Assembly (NCBI GenBank): GCA_023375785.1
Contig: SZWC01006709.1
Location: forward strand, 65,130 to 129,129
Length of the DNA: 64,000 nucleotides
Direction of reading: 5' to 3'
Source of the DNA: Penium margaritaceum
Lineage: Eukaryota; Streptophyta; Zygnematophyceae; Desmidiales; Peniaceae
The notes under the pieces were generated by a model. It did no database searches. It was not told the origin of the DNA and saw nothing but the letters and a program-made list of their open reading frames with translations. Positions 11,280 through 22,977 of the stretch are shown here, one piece after another (the stretch's first letter is position 1; each line of letters begins with the position of its first letter). Both the position numbers and the translations under genes were made by a program.

Positions 11280-12065
11280 TATTGTGATTTGTGCCGTTCC
11301 TGTACAGTTTACTGTGACCACTCAGCCGTGTCCATACTCGTGCAGATCCCTGAGGCAGGCGGCCCTGGTGACACCGGCGCGACGACAGGCGGCGGACTAC
11401 CCGTCTCGAGCTGACCGACCACTGTTCCAGAGCCCCAGATGTCACCGGGACTCCTTGTTGTGCCTTCTACGTTCTTGCAGGCGCCTTTCGGCGGACTGGG
11501 CATGAGGCCCATTTGCATGTTTTTGCATTGTATACTCGCTGTCAGTCGATGGATGCATGCATGTGACCAGTCGTTGCGTGCGTCTTTTGATTCTGCACGT
11601 ANTGTGCCTTCTACGTTCTTGCAGGCGCCTTTCGGCGGACTGGGCATGAGGCCCATTTGCATGTTTTTGCATTGTATACTCGCTGTCAGTCGATGGATGC
11701 ATGCATGTGACCAGTCGTTGCGTGCGTCTTTTGATTCTGCACGTCTAGGTTGAAACGGCGTAGGATTCTGACATGTGTGCGCAGAGTTACGGCCAAAACA
11801 GTGGTTTCGGGCCGGTTTTAGGACAGCTCTTGGACTGCCGCGTGCGACACCCGCCGTGCGCGGCGGCAAGTATTTATGCCCTGGACCTGTCAGTTGTCAT
11901 TTCTCTCTACATATGCTATATGGAAGCATTCTGACACTTTGACTTGTGTCTCCTAGCCAAACCCTTGCCGTTGTGTGTACGACCTGTGACTGTCGTCACC
12001 GTCTGACTAGGCACTGACGCCCGGTCAGCGGCCGTGTTGCTAGGAAGCTTCTACGCACTTTCTCA
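11280..12065 (+). repeat. 5' LTR of copia A1
   Basis: It begins TATTGTGATTTG (TG mutated to TA compared with the 3' LTR) and ends TTTCTCA. A 143-bp block is present twice (11459-11601 and 11603-11745) on either side of an ambiguous base at 11602. Without it the LTR is about 642 bp, like the others, so the duplication is probably an assembly join. A TATA-like AAGTATTTATG lies at about 11870. Confidence 0.92.
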
Positions 12066-12077
12066 TGGTATCAGAGC
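12066..12077 (+). other. Primer-binding site of copia A1 (initiator Met tRNA type)
   Basis: TGGTATCAGAGC directly follows the LTR end. This is the usual plant copia site complementary to the 3' end of initiator methionine tRNA. Confidence 0.93.
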
Positions 12078-12130
12078 AGTGAGACAGTTCTCACTGAGCT
12101 GCGCAACAGAGACGTAGCAGAGCAACAGCA

Positions 12131-12660
12131 GTGAGAGTCACCGCTGCAGCAGATCTTCTGGGACCTGTTGGAGACGGCCGTTCGCCGTCAGCGTACTCCA
12201 CCCACCACGTGAGATCACAGCTGCTGAGGCAGCAGCAGCAGCGCGTACCGCCATGCAGAGGTGTGTGGTGGCTGCGGTGTGTGCAGCCGCCATTCCCCCC
12301 CACAGGCGCAGCAGCAGAGCAGCAGCAGCAGAGGCGGCGGCTGCAGCCGCGCAGTAGCAGCGCAGCAGCAGTGGCCGCCACAGCAGCGTGGCAGCAGCGG
12401 CGGCAGCAGCAGCGCAGCAGCGGCGTCCGCAGCAGCAGCGCAGCAGCGGCAGCGGCACAGCAGCAGCAGCGGCAGTCGCGGCGGCAACAGCAGCGCAGTA
12501 GTGGCAGCAGCAGCAGCACGCGGCGGCGGCAGCCAGCAGTAGCAGCGCCGCGCGCAGCAGTAGCCGCCACGCGCAGCAGCAACAGCAGCAGCGCAGCCGC
12601 CGCTGCCACCGCTGCACACGCAGCTACGCAGCTGCTGCTACAGCTGACAGCACAGCTGTA
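12131..12660 (+). repeat. GCA/CAG-rich leader of copia A1
   Basis: About 500 bp of imperfect CAG, GCA and GCG triplets lie between the primer-binding site and gag. Frames on both strands are open by virtue of composition (poly-Ala, -Gln, -Ser, -Leu, -Cys) and are not taken as genes. Comparable leaders occur in A2, B1, B2 and C. Confidence 0.85.
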
Positions 12661-12761
12661 GCAGCTGCTGGGCGGAAGCTGCTGCGCAGCTTCCGTGGAG
12701 CTGCCGCGCGCCATCGCGCAGCGGCAGAAACGTGACAAGAAAAAAAAAGGAGGGCACGAGC

Positions 12762-12830
12762 TGACGTCAGCATTGTTGGTTGCTGACGTCATCAGGTCGT
12801 GCTGACGTCAGCAACCACTTGCTGACGTCA
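12762..12830 (+). promoter_or_regulatory. Cluster of four TGACGTCA palindromes in copia A1 leader
   Basis: Perfect 8-bp palindromes TGACGTCA lie at 12762-12769, 12784-12791, 12803-12810 and 12823-12830. TGACGTCA is a classic bZIP/TGA-factor (CRE-like) site, so this may be an internal enhancer. They start about 190 bp before the gag ATG. Binding is inferred from sequence only. Confidence 0.55.
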
Positions 12831-12954
12831 GCATTACACTTAGCCAAATTTTAAACCGAAAAGTCAAAAGTTGCCAGCGTTTCAACTTCCCGAGAAACGC
12901 AGACGGTTTTGAAATCCAGCAAACTTGACCTGTCGTCCCATAGTGAGCGGCGAC

Positions 12955-15900
12955 ATGAGTTCACCCGACGACAAGGACAAGGGACCAGGTGATCCCTCCT
13001 CCTCTTCTTCAGGGGTATTGAGCCCTCGCTCGCAGGCCATTGAGGACCTGCGCAGCCAGCAGGAGGAGATGCGTCGTCTGCAGTGAGAGCAGACTGACGC
13101 AATCCGCACGCTAACTGAGCTCCTGCGCGCTCAGTCCACGGCTCCTCCGCGGATTTCTGAGGGAGCTGTCGGCGTTGCGCCCTCCACCCAGCACTCGGCT
13201 CAGGTGCTCGTGACAGGTGCCCCGCCTGCTTCACCTCCTGGTGTGGTCTCCCCACCACCTGAGGACCTTCTTGATGACGAGCCATTCATGCCAGGCTTCG
13301 AGGATGACTCCCAGGAGCGGGAGATTCGTCTCCTACAGGAGCGCCTCCGTCAGCTACAGACGGGTATCCGACCTCCATCCGTGTCCCCGATACGACTGTC
13401 ACCTGACTTCCCCGGTGATCACCCCCTTCCAGGAGTCTTCCCCGTCTCTCGCCCTCCTCAGCCTGCGGTTGCTCTCCCCACGGAGCGGCAGCCAAAGGAC
13501 TTTGAGGCACCACCTCCACGGTACATCAGCGAGGATGGATTTGACTGCTGGGAGATCCTGTTTCAGGTGTGGACCACTTCCGAGGGAGTGTGGCCTTACT
13601 ACCACAGCCCTTACCAGCCTACAGATCCAGCACAGGTGCTGACAGCAGCCCGAGCCATGCGAGGGGTTCTCTACGCCATGCCACGCGAGACTTTCGTTGA
13701 CTTCCGTCCCTTCCTCGGCGAGGCTGGCACAGGCACCGGAGCTGATCCTCGTGGAGGCTGGGATCAGGCGTTGTCCCTACTGGCCGCAGAGACACACGCC
13801 ACGCGTGCGTCACGCATTCGTGCTTTCCACTCTCTCCGTCAGGGACGCGCGGAGCCTGCAGCAAATTACTGGCGACGCGCCATGCGTATCTACACGCGCC
13901 TGGGGACCTCAGGGGGCACACAGCTGTGGGCGCTTCGGACGATCATGCTCGGAGTTCGCCTGGAGTACACCGACATATTCACACGGTACAGTGACGCTGC
14001 TCTCGAGCCTTTCTCAGCCACCCTGCAGCTGCTCTCGTGGGCCCATCAGCTTTCCCTCCAGGTGACGTCGGCCCGCGAGGTAGCAGTAGCACATCAGGAG
14101 ACTTCGCTCGCTACAGCAGTTCTCGCCTCACCACCATCTTCCCTCCTACAGTCACCCTCACCTTCCTCCATTACGACCTCATCTTCCTCCTCCTCTTCGA
14201 CCCCGTCTACACCCACGCAGACGCAGGGCGTTGCAGCAGCTGCCCAGGGGAAGAAGAAGAATAGGACGCGCGGATCAGGTCAGCAGCAGTCGTCATCCAG
14301 TGGTAGCAGTGGCCGCTCCGTGCACTGCTACAACTGTGGAGGTACCCACCGCTACACCGAGTGCCAACAGCCGCTCGACTGGGAGCGCATCACTCGCGGA
14401 CTTCAGGCTGCCCATGCTGCTCCCACCGCGTCCGGCACGTCAACCGCACACTCCTCTGGACGCGCGGCGACTACGACTGCAGCTGTTCCTGCATCCTCAC
14501 CGGCGAGCAGCAGTGATCCAGACCCACGTGACCGCACCATCGCCGAGCTCCGTCATCTTCTGGCGCTTCACTTTCAGGGAGGTGCGAGTGTGTTGTCATC
14601 GTCGAGTGGGTCACAGACTGCTTGTTCGTCCGTCCCCGTGACTCGTGATGATACGTGTGGGGGAGCACAGTCCGCATGTGATGATGATGGCCCTGACTGC
14701 ACTGAGTGGATTCATGAGTCTCACCTTTGTGATGTACGTCGTTCCTTCCCACTGACGGCTCAGCGTCCCTCTGATGCCGAGTGTTCTATTGCTCGTTGTA
14801 CAGTGACGTCCACCAGTCGTGACTCCGGTGGCACTTGGATCATCGATTCCGGTGCCACCCACCACATGACGTGTCGTCGTAGTGACTTTCTGGTACTTGG
14901 TCCTGTCACGACTGTCCGTTCTGTTCGTACAGGCTCTGGTCAGTCCTTACCGGTCCACGGTGTTGGGGTTGTATGCTTTGATGGTCCGTTTGGCCCCCTG
15001 TATCTCTCTGACGTGCTGTTTGTGCCTAATCTTGAGCTCAGTTTGCTTTCTGTGCGTGCCTGCACTCTGATGGGTCTCTCCGTTGAGCATACCGCTGATT
15101 CAGCGATTGTGACTGCTCTTGACACCCGTAGCATTATCCTGCGTGCTTCAGTCGTAGATGATTTGTACCGCATTGCTCGGCCCTCCTCCCCTTGCTCTCC
15201 CTCCTCCTCTGGTCGTGTTTTTGTCACTGGTGTTCTATCCCCGGAACACCAGCGGTTGCTTCACAGACGTCTGTGTCACGTGGGCTCCGACACTGTGTCG
15301 AAGCTCATCCGGATACAGCCCGCTCTTGGTCTTGACGTGGCTTCTTTCGAGAAGCCACCCAAGACCGACTGTCTTTTTTGCGCTCAGGGTAAGATGCACC
15401 GGTGCACTTACCCTGATTCGCGTTCCCGAGCGCTGAGGCCCCTCGAGTTGGTCCACTCGGACCTGCTCGGTCCTCTCCCGGTCGAGTCGCTGTCCGAGAG
15501 GGGCCGGTATGTTCTGACGCTGACTGATGACTTCACCCGGATGCGGTGGGTCTACAGTCTGCGTCAGAAGAGCGACGCCGCCCTTGCGGTTCGGCTCTGN
15601 GAACCGCACCATGGAGGATGCGGTCCGCGCCATGCGGTCTGAGTGCGGTCTCCCAGAGTCCTTCGCATTCGAGGGCTTTGCCTATATGACTTGGGTCTGG
15701 AACCGCCTCCCGCATGGTCCGCTTCCGGATCATGTTACACCGTACGAGCTTTGGTTTGGCCACCGTGCCGATCTTCGTCTCGCACGCGTCTGGGGATCCC
15801 TGGCCTCCGTATGGTACACCGAGGACCAGCAGGGGTCCAAGGTCTCTCCTCTGGGTCGCTTGTGTGCCTTCATTGGCATCTCCCCGCGGTCGAAGGCCTG

Positions 15901-18337
15901 GCGCTTTTGGGACCCCACTCGCCGTCGTGTCTTTGAGTCTCGTTACGCGCTGTTTTTTGAGTCACTCACATACCGTGATCTGACTTTGATCACAGCGCTC
16001 TTTGCATCTCATGTCCCTTCCTGTGAGGGTCCTCGGCGGATGGAGGAGACCTCTTCGCCAGCGACCATTCCTCGCCAAACTGATGTGTCCGCTCGAGTCC
16101 CCTCTCGATCTCCAGCACTTGATGATCCGGCTATCATTGCCGTTGGTCCAGAGATCCCGCCTGTCCAGCCTGCTTCGCACCCCACAGGTACCGCTGCTCC
16201 CACGCCTCCTCCTGCATCACCCTCTGTGTCCACTGGCACCCCTGTTCCGGCGTCTGACCCAGCCCAGCCCACTCCTGTCTCTACGTCNGACACTCCTGTC
16301 TCAGTGTCCGGGCCAGCCTTGCCCGCTGTCATCCCCAGCTCAGTGTCCCCCACACACGCATCTCCGCGCACGGCATCTCCGACTGCCTCGTCTCAGCCCT
16401 CACCAGCTGTGGTCGTACCTGTCCCTGTGGTCGTACCTGTTCCTGAGCCTGACGTGCGCCCCTCGACCTCCGGTTACTCCCGTGAGCCCGGTGGTCGCCT
16501 TCGACCACTGGATTCTGGAGCTCAGCGAGCGACGGGTTCCGGACCCAGACGTTCCTCTCGCAGCATCGCGAGCGGTGATCCAGGCACAAAGGCCTTAGGC
16601 CTGAGTGTCCGCACTGAGCTTTCAGAGGTACACCCAGCGTGCCCCATAGGGCACGACCTGGTCACTCGCGAGTTCCATATCGCCTGTGACGCAGCAGCTG
16701 ATCTCGTGGCCGTCAGGCCAGACACTGAGGCGTGTGCACTTGCCACGCAGAGTTCCCCCTCTATGGCGCCGGACCCGGGCACATTGAGGGAGGCTTTCTC
16801 ATCGCAGGATGCTGATGCCTGGCGAGCTGCTTGCGAGGATGAGCTTCGCGCTATCCGAGAGCACGGAGTCTACGAGCTGGTTGACCTTCCCCCTGGCAGG
16901 AAGGCGATCCAGGTCAAGTGGGTCTTTCGTAAGAAAGTGAAACCGGATGGCTCACTGAAACGCTACAAGGCCCGCTTGGTCGTCAAGGGGTTCTCTCAGA
17001 TTGAGGGAGTTGATTACACTGACACCTTTGCCCCTGTGGGCCGGATGACCTCAGCACGAGCCCTGTTCGGTGTAGTAGCTCAGCATGACTGGGAACTACA
17101 CCTGATGGATGTGAACAACGCGTTCCTCCATGGCTCTTTGGATGAGGAGATCTACGTGGCTCAGCCACCTGGCTTTGAGGACGGTGGCAAGGTCTGGCGC
17201 TTGCGCAAGTCCTTGTACGGCCTCAAGCATTCTCCACGGTGTTGGAACCGGGAGATCACTGGCACTTTGACTCGCACAGGATACGTACAGAGCGAGGCAG
17301 ACCCCTCACTCTTCATCGTACCGACACCCGAGCGGTTTACCGCCATCCTGGTCTATGTTGATGACCTTATGATCGCGTCTCCGTCGCTGGAGGCCGTGAA
17401 GGAGGCCAAAGCTGTCCTGCAGACCGCCTACAGGATGAAGGACCCCGGTCCTGCATCGGTGTTTCTTGGTATGGAGATTGTGCGAGATCGCAGACATCGG
17501 ACACTGTTGCTGCATCAGGCCTGATACGCACGAGTCGTGGGGGAGCGCTTTAGCGATCTCCTTGGTGCAGTGCCCGCTGCTTCCACACCACTCACACCTG
17601 ATGGGCAGGATGCCCTGAACGTGGATGACCCTACACAGCTGGGGGAGACAATGGACGTGACCTTGTACCTCCGTCTCATCGGATCTCTGATGTACCTGGC
17701 CACTACCACGCGTCCCGACATCGCGTTCGCCGTCAACCTCCTCGCTCAGTTCTCGCAGGCTCCACGTGCGAGAGCTATTCACGCGGCTGTGCGAGTGGTA
17801 CGATACGTGGTCTCCACACCGTATCTAGGACTCTGCTTTCGTCGGCAGTGTTCGGTGGTCATTGACGGCTACACTGACAGCGACTGGGCTTGGAGTCCTG
17901 ACAAGCGCAGTCGCACAGGCTACGTGTTTCTGCTCGGTGGTACCGCTTTGTCTTGGCAAAGCGGGAAGCAGGGCTGCATCGCACGTAGCTCGTCGGAGGC
18001 AGAGTATGTGGCTCTGGGGGCAGGGGCTGCTGAGGCAGTTTGGCTGCAGCGCTTGTTTCTTGAGCTTGGGTAGTCAGTACCCGCCATTGTGTTGCGTTGC
18101 GACAACCAGAGTGCTCTCGCCATTGCGGAGAACTCTGGTGTTTTTCATGCTCGCACAAAGCATATTGCGGTTGAGCATCACTTCGTTCGTGATCTGGTGG
18201 AGCGACGCGTGATCTCCATCATGTGGGTTGGCACTGACTTGCAGCGAGCTGATTTCTTGATGAAGGCACTTGCCCGCGGAAAGTTCCTGGTGGCCATTCG
18301 TTCTGTTGGGCTTCGCCCCGTGCGTGACAGTGGTTGA
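12955..18337 (+). pseudogene. Defective copia Gag-Pol polyprotein of A1
   Basis: Gag is taken from the ATG at 12955 (MSSPDDKDK), which A2 shares at the equivalent place. In order: Gag; a zinc knuckle at 14326-14364 (CYNCGGTHRYTEC, spacing CX2CX3HX4C, one residue shorter than the usual CX4H); aspartic protease with intact DSGA at 14845; pre-integrase HRRLCH...CLFCAQGKMH; integrase beginning with its first Asp (HSDLLGPL, 15460-15462); a Pro/Ser-rich linker; reverse transcriptase with YVDD at 17354-17365; and RNase H (TDSDW, SEAEY, CDN). Breaks: TGA at 13084-13086, TGA at 17522-17524 (A2 has CGA) and TAG at 18071-18073. At ambiguous base 15600 about 165 bp present in A2 are missing, including the second Asp and the Glu of the integrase triad. 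The frame is otherwise open. It cannot make an active integrase as assembled. Confidence 0.92.
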
Positions 18338-18433
18338 GTGTGGGATGTACGTTGCCGTCTCATCTGTCTGTGTCACTCACTATGTGGTTGTACCAGTGCT
18401 GCACGCGTATGGACATGCGTACCATTGGGTCAT

Positions 18434-18440
18434 GGGGGAG
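18434..18440 (+). other. Polypurine tract of copia A1
   Basis: GGGGGAG lies immediately before the TGTTGTG that begins the 3' LTR. This is the expected place for plus-strand priming; A2 and the B elements have the same tract. Confidence 0.8.
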
Positions 18441-19367
18441 TGTTGTGATTTGTGCCATTCCTGTACAGTTTACTGTGACCACTCGGCCGTGTCCATACTC
18501 GTGCAGATCCCTGAGGCAGGCGGCCCTGGTGACACCGTCGCGACGACAGGCTGCGGACTACCCGTCTGGAGCTGACCGACCACTGTTCCAGAGCCCCAGA
18601 TGTCACCGGGACTCCTTGCTGTGCCTTCTACGTTCTTGCAGGCGCCTTTCGGCGGACTGGGCATGAGGCCCATTTGCATGTTTTTGCATTGTATACTCGC
18701 TGTCAGTCGATGGATGCATGCATGTGACCAGTCGTTACGTGCGTCTTTTGATTTTGCACGTCTAGGTTCAGACGGCGTAGGATTCTGACATGTGTGCGCA
18801 GAGTTACGGCCAAAACAGTGGTTTTGGGCCGGTTTTATGACAGCTCTTGGACTGCCGCGTGCGACACCCGCCGTGCGCCGCGGCANNNNNNNNNNNNNNN
18901 NNNNNNNNNNCTTCTACGTCTTGCAGGCGCCTTTCGGCGGACTGGGCATGAGGCCCATTTGCATGTTTTTGCATTGTATACTCGCTGTCAGTCGATGGAT
19001 GCATGCATGTGACCAGTCGTTACGTGCGTCTTTTGATTTTGCACGTCTAGGTTCAGACGGCGTAGGATTCTGACATGTGTGCGCAGAGTTACGGCCAAAA
19101 CAGTGGTTTTGGGCCGGTTTTATGACAGCTCTTGGACTGCCGCGTGCGACACCCGCCGTGCGCCGCGGCAAGTATTTATGCCGTGGACCTGTCAGTTGTC
19201 ATTTCTCTTTGCATATGCTATATGGAAGCATTTTGACACTTTGACTTGTGTCTCCTAGCAAAACCCTTGCCGTTGTGTGTACGACCTGTGACTGTCGTCA
19301 CCGTCTGACTAGGCACTGACGCCCGGTCAGCGGCCGTGTTGCTAGGAAGCTTCTACGCACTTTTTCA
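18441..19367 (+). repeat. 3' LTR of copia A1 with internal assembly gap
   Basis: It starts TGTTGTGATTTG and ends CTTTTTCA. A run of 25 N (18886-18910) is followed by sequence that repeats bases already seen before the gap (from CTTCTACG onwards). Removing the repeat gives about 642 bp, so the gap has been bridged by overlapping contig ends. Confidence 0.9.
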
Positions 19368-19372
19368 TATGG

Positions 19373-20743
19373 TTCATTTTTCTGCCGGAGAAGGGTGTCC
19401 TGGTATTATTATTTCACTTTTCTCATAATTTGTGCCTCAATTCGTACAACCACGCCGCATGCATGTACTCGATACTTGTAGTTTTGTATGAAGTCGACAA
19501 CGAAAATGTTAACACGTGGTATCCTTTCATTCTCGACATATGTCAACGACTCGGAGTTTCCGTCAATCCACACACTGCATGTCTGCATGGCCGTATTACC
19601 AGCACATGCAATGTCCTTGTAACATCGAAACACTCCCTGCGGATCCTCGGCCCTGAGCTAGCATGGTTCATGCACTGGCATCCAAACGTCATGCCGCGCC
19701 TTACAGTTGTATGGCCAGCGCAGCAAGCGATAAGCGGGCCAATTACATTGCGCCACTGGACCAGTCGACACCTATCCATGTTGCAACTTCCGCGGCACGC
19801 CATGACGAGCTGCCAATCACATGTCGCTGTCACATCCTTTCAACCGTCGGTGCCTATGGACATGCCGTTGTGTACCCAAAACCATGGTGTTCTATTACTT
19901 GTAGGCGGACAGTGGATGACATGCACTACATTTGCAGAGTATGTGCATGAAGAGGGGTATCGGCGGACATTACCCTCATCCTGCCTCTACACATATCCTC
20001 GGATTGTCCGCCACTTGCACCACATGTTGCGGCAGGTTACCTGTGGAGTTTCATCCAGTGTCATTCAGTGTTGCGGCACGTCGTCGTTGACGCCGTCACC
20101 GCTCCCTCTAACGATGTTGCTTCTACTGTTGCATCCTTCGTGAAGCCGGAATGGTGGACGACCAAGTTGTTGAGGATGCCGGTAAGCCTAATGAGGAGGG
20201 TAGATGGGATAAATAGGATGGTGTTTTGTGGACAAAATACCCACCGTTTTGGACGGATTCCCAAGAACACGCTTGGCTCGTTGCCACGCAACCAAGTCCT
20301 CACGAGAACGCTACTCGGTCTGCTGACGGACGTGCACCGCGTTGGTACCCCAATAACCCTCCGTCGAACAACCCATCAGACGCGTTTGAAGATGTTATTT
20401 TTTGGTTGACTCGGGATTGGAACGATGATTGGTGGTGCCGGCGGTTGGACGAGTGGGACGCCCTCCCACAGAACAAACTTCCGGATGAACCACCCCGTGC
20501 TCCCAGGTCCCCCGATGCCCGGGAAGCTGGACCGGTTAGGTTTGGCATGGGGCGCCGTCGTGTGCTGTCTGTACCACATGGCCACCTCGGTAATGCTCAC
20601 TTTGTGCCCATCATGCATCCTGTGTCTGGTTTTTTTAGGAAGACGGAGACAGTGCATGGAAGTACAGGTTCCTCTTGTTGGTTTTGCATGGTCTCCATTC
20701 TAAACCCGTGCTCTCCCATGTCATTTTATGATGTGCTGTCATA
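19373..20743 (+). other. Unassigned region with weak MULE-transposase resemblance
   Basis: A plus-strand frame at 19430-20143 is open for 237 codons. Its stretch ILVVLYEVDNENVNTW followed by a hydrophobic helix resembles the segment of MULE transposases that reads like (L/I)xVVxxENxxSWxWF, but the expected catalytic Asp context after it is not seen. The rest (20144-20743) has short frames with no recognisable domain. It lies upstream of a clearer MULE N-terminal region, which is the wrong order for one gene. If real, it belongs to another or rearranged copy. Confidence 0.25.
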
Positions 20744-21949
20744 GATAGGCGATTCGGACGACGAACCATGCCACAACCCGAAGAAGCAAGAGGGGATGCC
20801 GAAGGAGCCGGCAGAGGGTATGTTGTTTGACAACATGGACACAACCCAAGAGTTTGTGGAGGACTACACGGTTGAGAACCGCTTCGGACTTAAGTGGGTG
20901 CGCACTGAGCCCGCCAGATTCCACGTGACGTGCGTGTTTGTTTGTGTGGCTTCCACCCGTCACGACCGACACTGCTAGTTTACCGATATACCCACATTCG
21001 GGGTATATGGCAGAGGAGGGCGTGACGACACGACGGGCCTCCGGACTGCACCGAGACTTCTCCAGTACCTACGACAGCGCCGGCGAGACGCGGTCGATGC
21101 GTTCTGGCAACCATGTAGGCTTGTCAGGAGGTAGGAGAGTTTTCTCGGTGGGTTCAGACCCGCGCACTCGGTTGACTGTACCGGTGCGACGAGGAGACCC
21201 GATGGCTATTGTGGGGCTTCCGATGTTCGTAAAGCCGTCTGTGATGTCTGGACGTTGATTCCGAGATGTTTTGGCACTGCTCATATTTTCTTGGTGGTCG
21301 AGACGCTGGCACTCGGAGAGTTGTTCCGGTGCCTCGAGGAGACCACCTTTGTTACTCTCGTGGTGTATGCAGTGTGTTCTCCTTGTTGACTCATTTGGGT
21401 TCAGCAGGGGTGACGGGGCCCGGTGCAGTTAGCTGCCGGCGCCCCTATATAAGCCCGCTAGGGGCTCATTTGTAAACTCTGCTTGTTCTTTATATTCAGC
21501 GTTCCAGACTTAGCCAAATTCTTGCCGTCTTGCATCGCACTCACACACAGAGCTCATGTTCGTGCTTGCCTGGGCCTACATGCCCTAGAATTATTCTCCA
21601 ATTGTGCGCCGAGGCCAAGAACAAGGGTTGTACCTGGCTCCTGTGTGCACGTGTGACAAGCAAGTGTGGTGTCATGGCTGTGTTCCACTACGCCGACGGA
21701 CACAAGTGTGTCCCCAAGATTGGCCGCGGCAATCCGGCCCGCCAGAAGGGGTGGGTGGCCTGCAAAATAGGCGAAGCACTGCAGCCCGACCCCACTACGT
21801 CTACAGCCACCCTGCGGCAGGTACTCCACGAGCGGACCGGCATCAACATCTCCAACAACACGCTCTACCGCACGAAGACACAGGCCCAGGAAAACTTGAT
21901 GGGCAAGAAAACCGACACGTGGAGTCTCTTTCCGTCTTACGTCAACTAG
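20744..21949 (+). pseudogene. MULE/MuDR-type transposase N-terminal region, split by a solo LTR
   Basis: A plus-strand frame reads an acidic stretch, then FVEDYTVENRFGLKWVRTEP and FHVTC up to 20934. After the inserted LTR (20935-21603) and one copy of its 5-bp duplication, the same frame resumes with AEAKNKGCTWLLC, YADGHKC and LRQVLHERTGINIS, ending at TAG 21947-21949. The spaced Cys, Cys, His, Cys with GCTW fit the zinc-binding DNA-binding domain of MuDR/MULE transposases, which binds the transposon ends; the part after it fits the helical linker before the DDE core. No DDE core follows. The upstream border at about 20744 is probably an intron acceptor (tcatag). The insertion kills the gene. 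It could also be a domesticated MULE gene broken late, since the frame on both sides is clean. Confidence 0.6.
20935..21603 (+). mobile_element. Solo LTR of retrotransposon family C
   Basis: This 669-bp sequence matches the 5' LTR at 58428-59094 along its length. It is flanked by the perfect 5-bp duplication GTGCG (20930-20934 and 21604-21608) with no internal region, the product expected from LTR-LTR recombination. It contains a TATA box (CCTATATAAGCC at about 21444) and GGGGCTCATTTGT just downstream, as in the other copies. It lies within the MULE DNA-binding domain frame. Confidence 0.9.
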
Positions 21950-21999
21950 GTACGCAAACATGACCGCTTGAAAGCTTGAAGAAAGCCGTGTTCATTCAA

Positions 22000-22690
22000 G
22001 TTTCACTTCTATTGACATGCGCACTCTCTAGACTACCTGCCCCATCTGCGTCTACTGGCACCTCCAAGCCGGCTGCCCCATTTGCGCCGGCACGATACAC
22101 ATGTGGCCCGGGTGGGAGCCTCCGACCCCGACCGTCAGCGAGCACACAGGCCGCCGCTTCGCGCCCCATCGTGCCACGATCCCCTATCACGCCACAAGGT
22201 TCTCTGCCTCCCAACAGACCCACTCCTACAGTCGTGAGTGGGGACCATACCATAATACTCACGCTGCAAACACAATCCTGTGGTCAGAATCAGCTGGAAC
22301 GAAAGCAGTGAGGAGATATGGTTGCCTAAACCCAGGTAGCGTCTATGCTAATCCCTGGTACCAATAGTGCCAGAAAATCATGAAACTTGGACCCTAGGCA
22401 TGACATAGCGTTGCAAACGCAATTGTGCAGTCAAACATGGCTCTGGACGCATGCAGACAGCATATGCGGCGACAGTGCCTACTGGCGGCACGACTGCCGA
22501 GGAGGTCTGCCGATGGAGCTTAGCATGTTGGAGGGAGGAGGCTCCAGCAAACTGCGTGTAGGCCTGAGTATGCGTTGGCTCCACCAGACGACACTCCATG
22601 AGAGTCACGTCTCACCGTCAATCATCTGTACACAAGCCGGGAGGACACAACATAGTAGAAGTGAGAGATGTGAGACAAAAACCAACACAA
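22000..22690. mobile_element. Chimeric family-B copia debris: pol linker fragment joined to LTR fragment
   Basis: On the plus strand, 22000-22240 reads a Pro/Ser-rich linker ending PTVVSGD, like the segment just before the reverse transcriptase in B1 and B2 (PTVVSGDPGTKALG). Directly after it, from about 22245 to 22690, the sequence matches the reverse complement of the first half of the family-B LTR, including CATACCATAAT and the LTR end AAAACCAACA. The two pieces are in opposite orientation, so this is a rearranged junction and not a normal element end. Confidence 0.65.
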
Positions 22691-22977
22691 TAGACGTGAG
22701 CCAAGAGGTCACAGTAATCTGTATGTACAATATCAAAGATACATGTTCGTTGTGCTTGGTGTCCTGCTCTTAATTCTGCATCTCCAAGTCTCTTGATTGC
22801 TCCTTTGATCAAATGATGGGCGCAAGACAGACAGCAAGGATCTCTCAAGCAAGGAGTTGGACCTCCACGTCACAGATCTGAGGCTCGCTTTTTGGACATT
22901 TGATGCATTTGAACCATACTTCATTGATTTATCCAGGGCCACATTAAGACACAATGCAGATTAGCTGAGCCCAAAAA

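Larger units (their letters stand above)
11280..19367 (+). mobile_element. Complete Ty1/copia LTR retrotransposon, family A copy 1 (A1)
   Basis: The element has two LTRs (11280-12065 and 18441-19367), a primer-binding site directly after the 5' LTR, a purine tract before the 3' LTR and a perfect 5-bp target-site duplication TATGG (11275-11279 and 19368-19372). The domain order Gag, protease, integrase, reverse transcriptase, RNase H is that of copia (Pseudoviridae). Nonsense codons and a missing integrase segment make this copy defective. Its two LTRs look nearly identical by eye, so insertion is probably recent. A second copy (A2) lies at 48626-57749. Confidence 0.95.

Noticed and set aside
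12066-12077. Possible tRNA-gene fragments (TGGTATCAGAGC and similar)
   Set aside because: They abut LTRs and are primer-binding sites; no cloverleaf can be formed.
12091-12792. Long open frames on both strands in CAG-rich leaders (for example 233 codons on the minus strand)
   Set aside because: Triplet repeats without stop codons are open in several frames at once; products are poly-Leu/Cys/Ala and overlap non-coding leader sequence.
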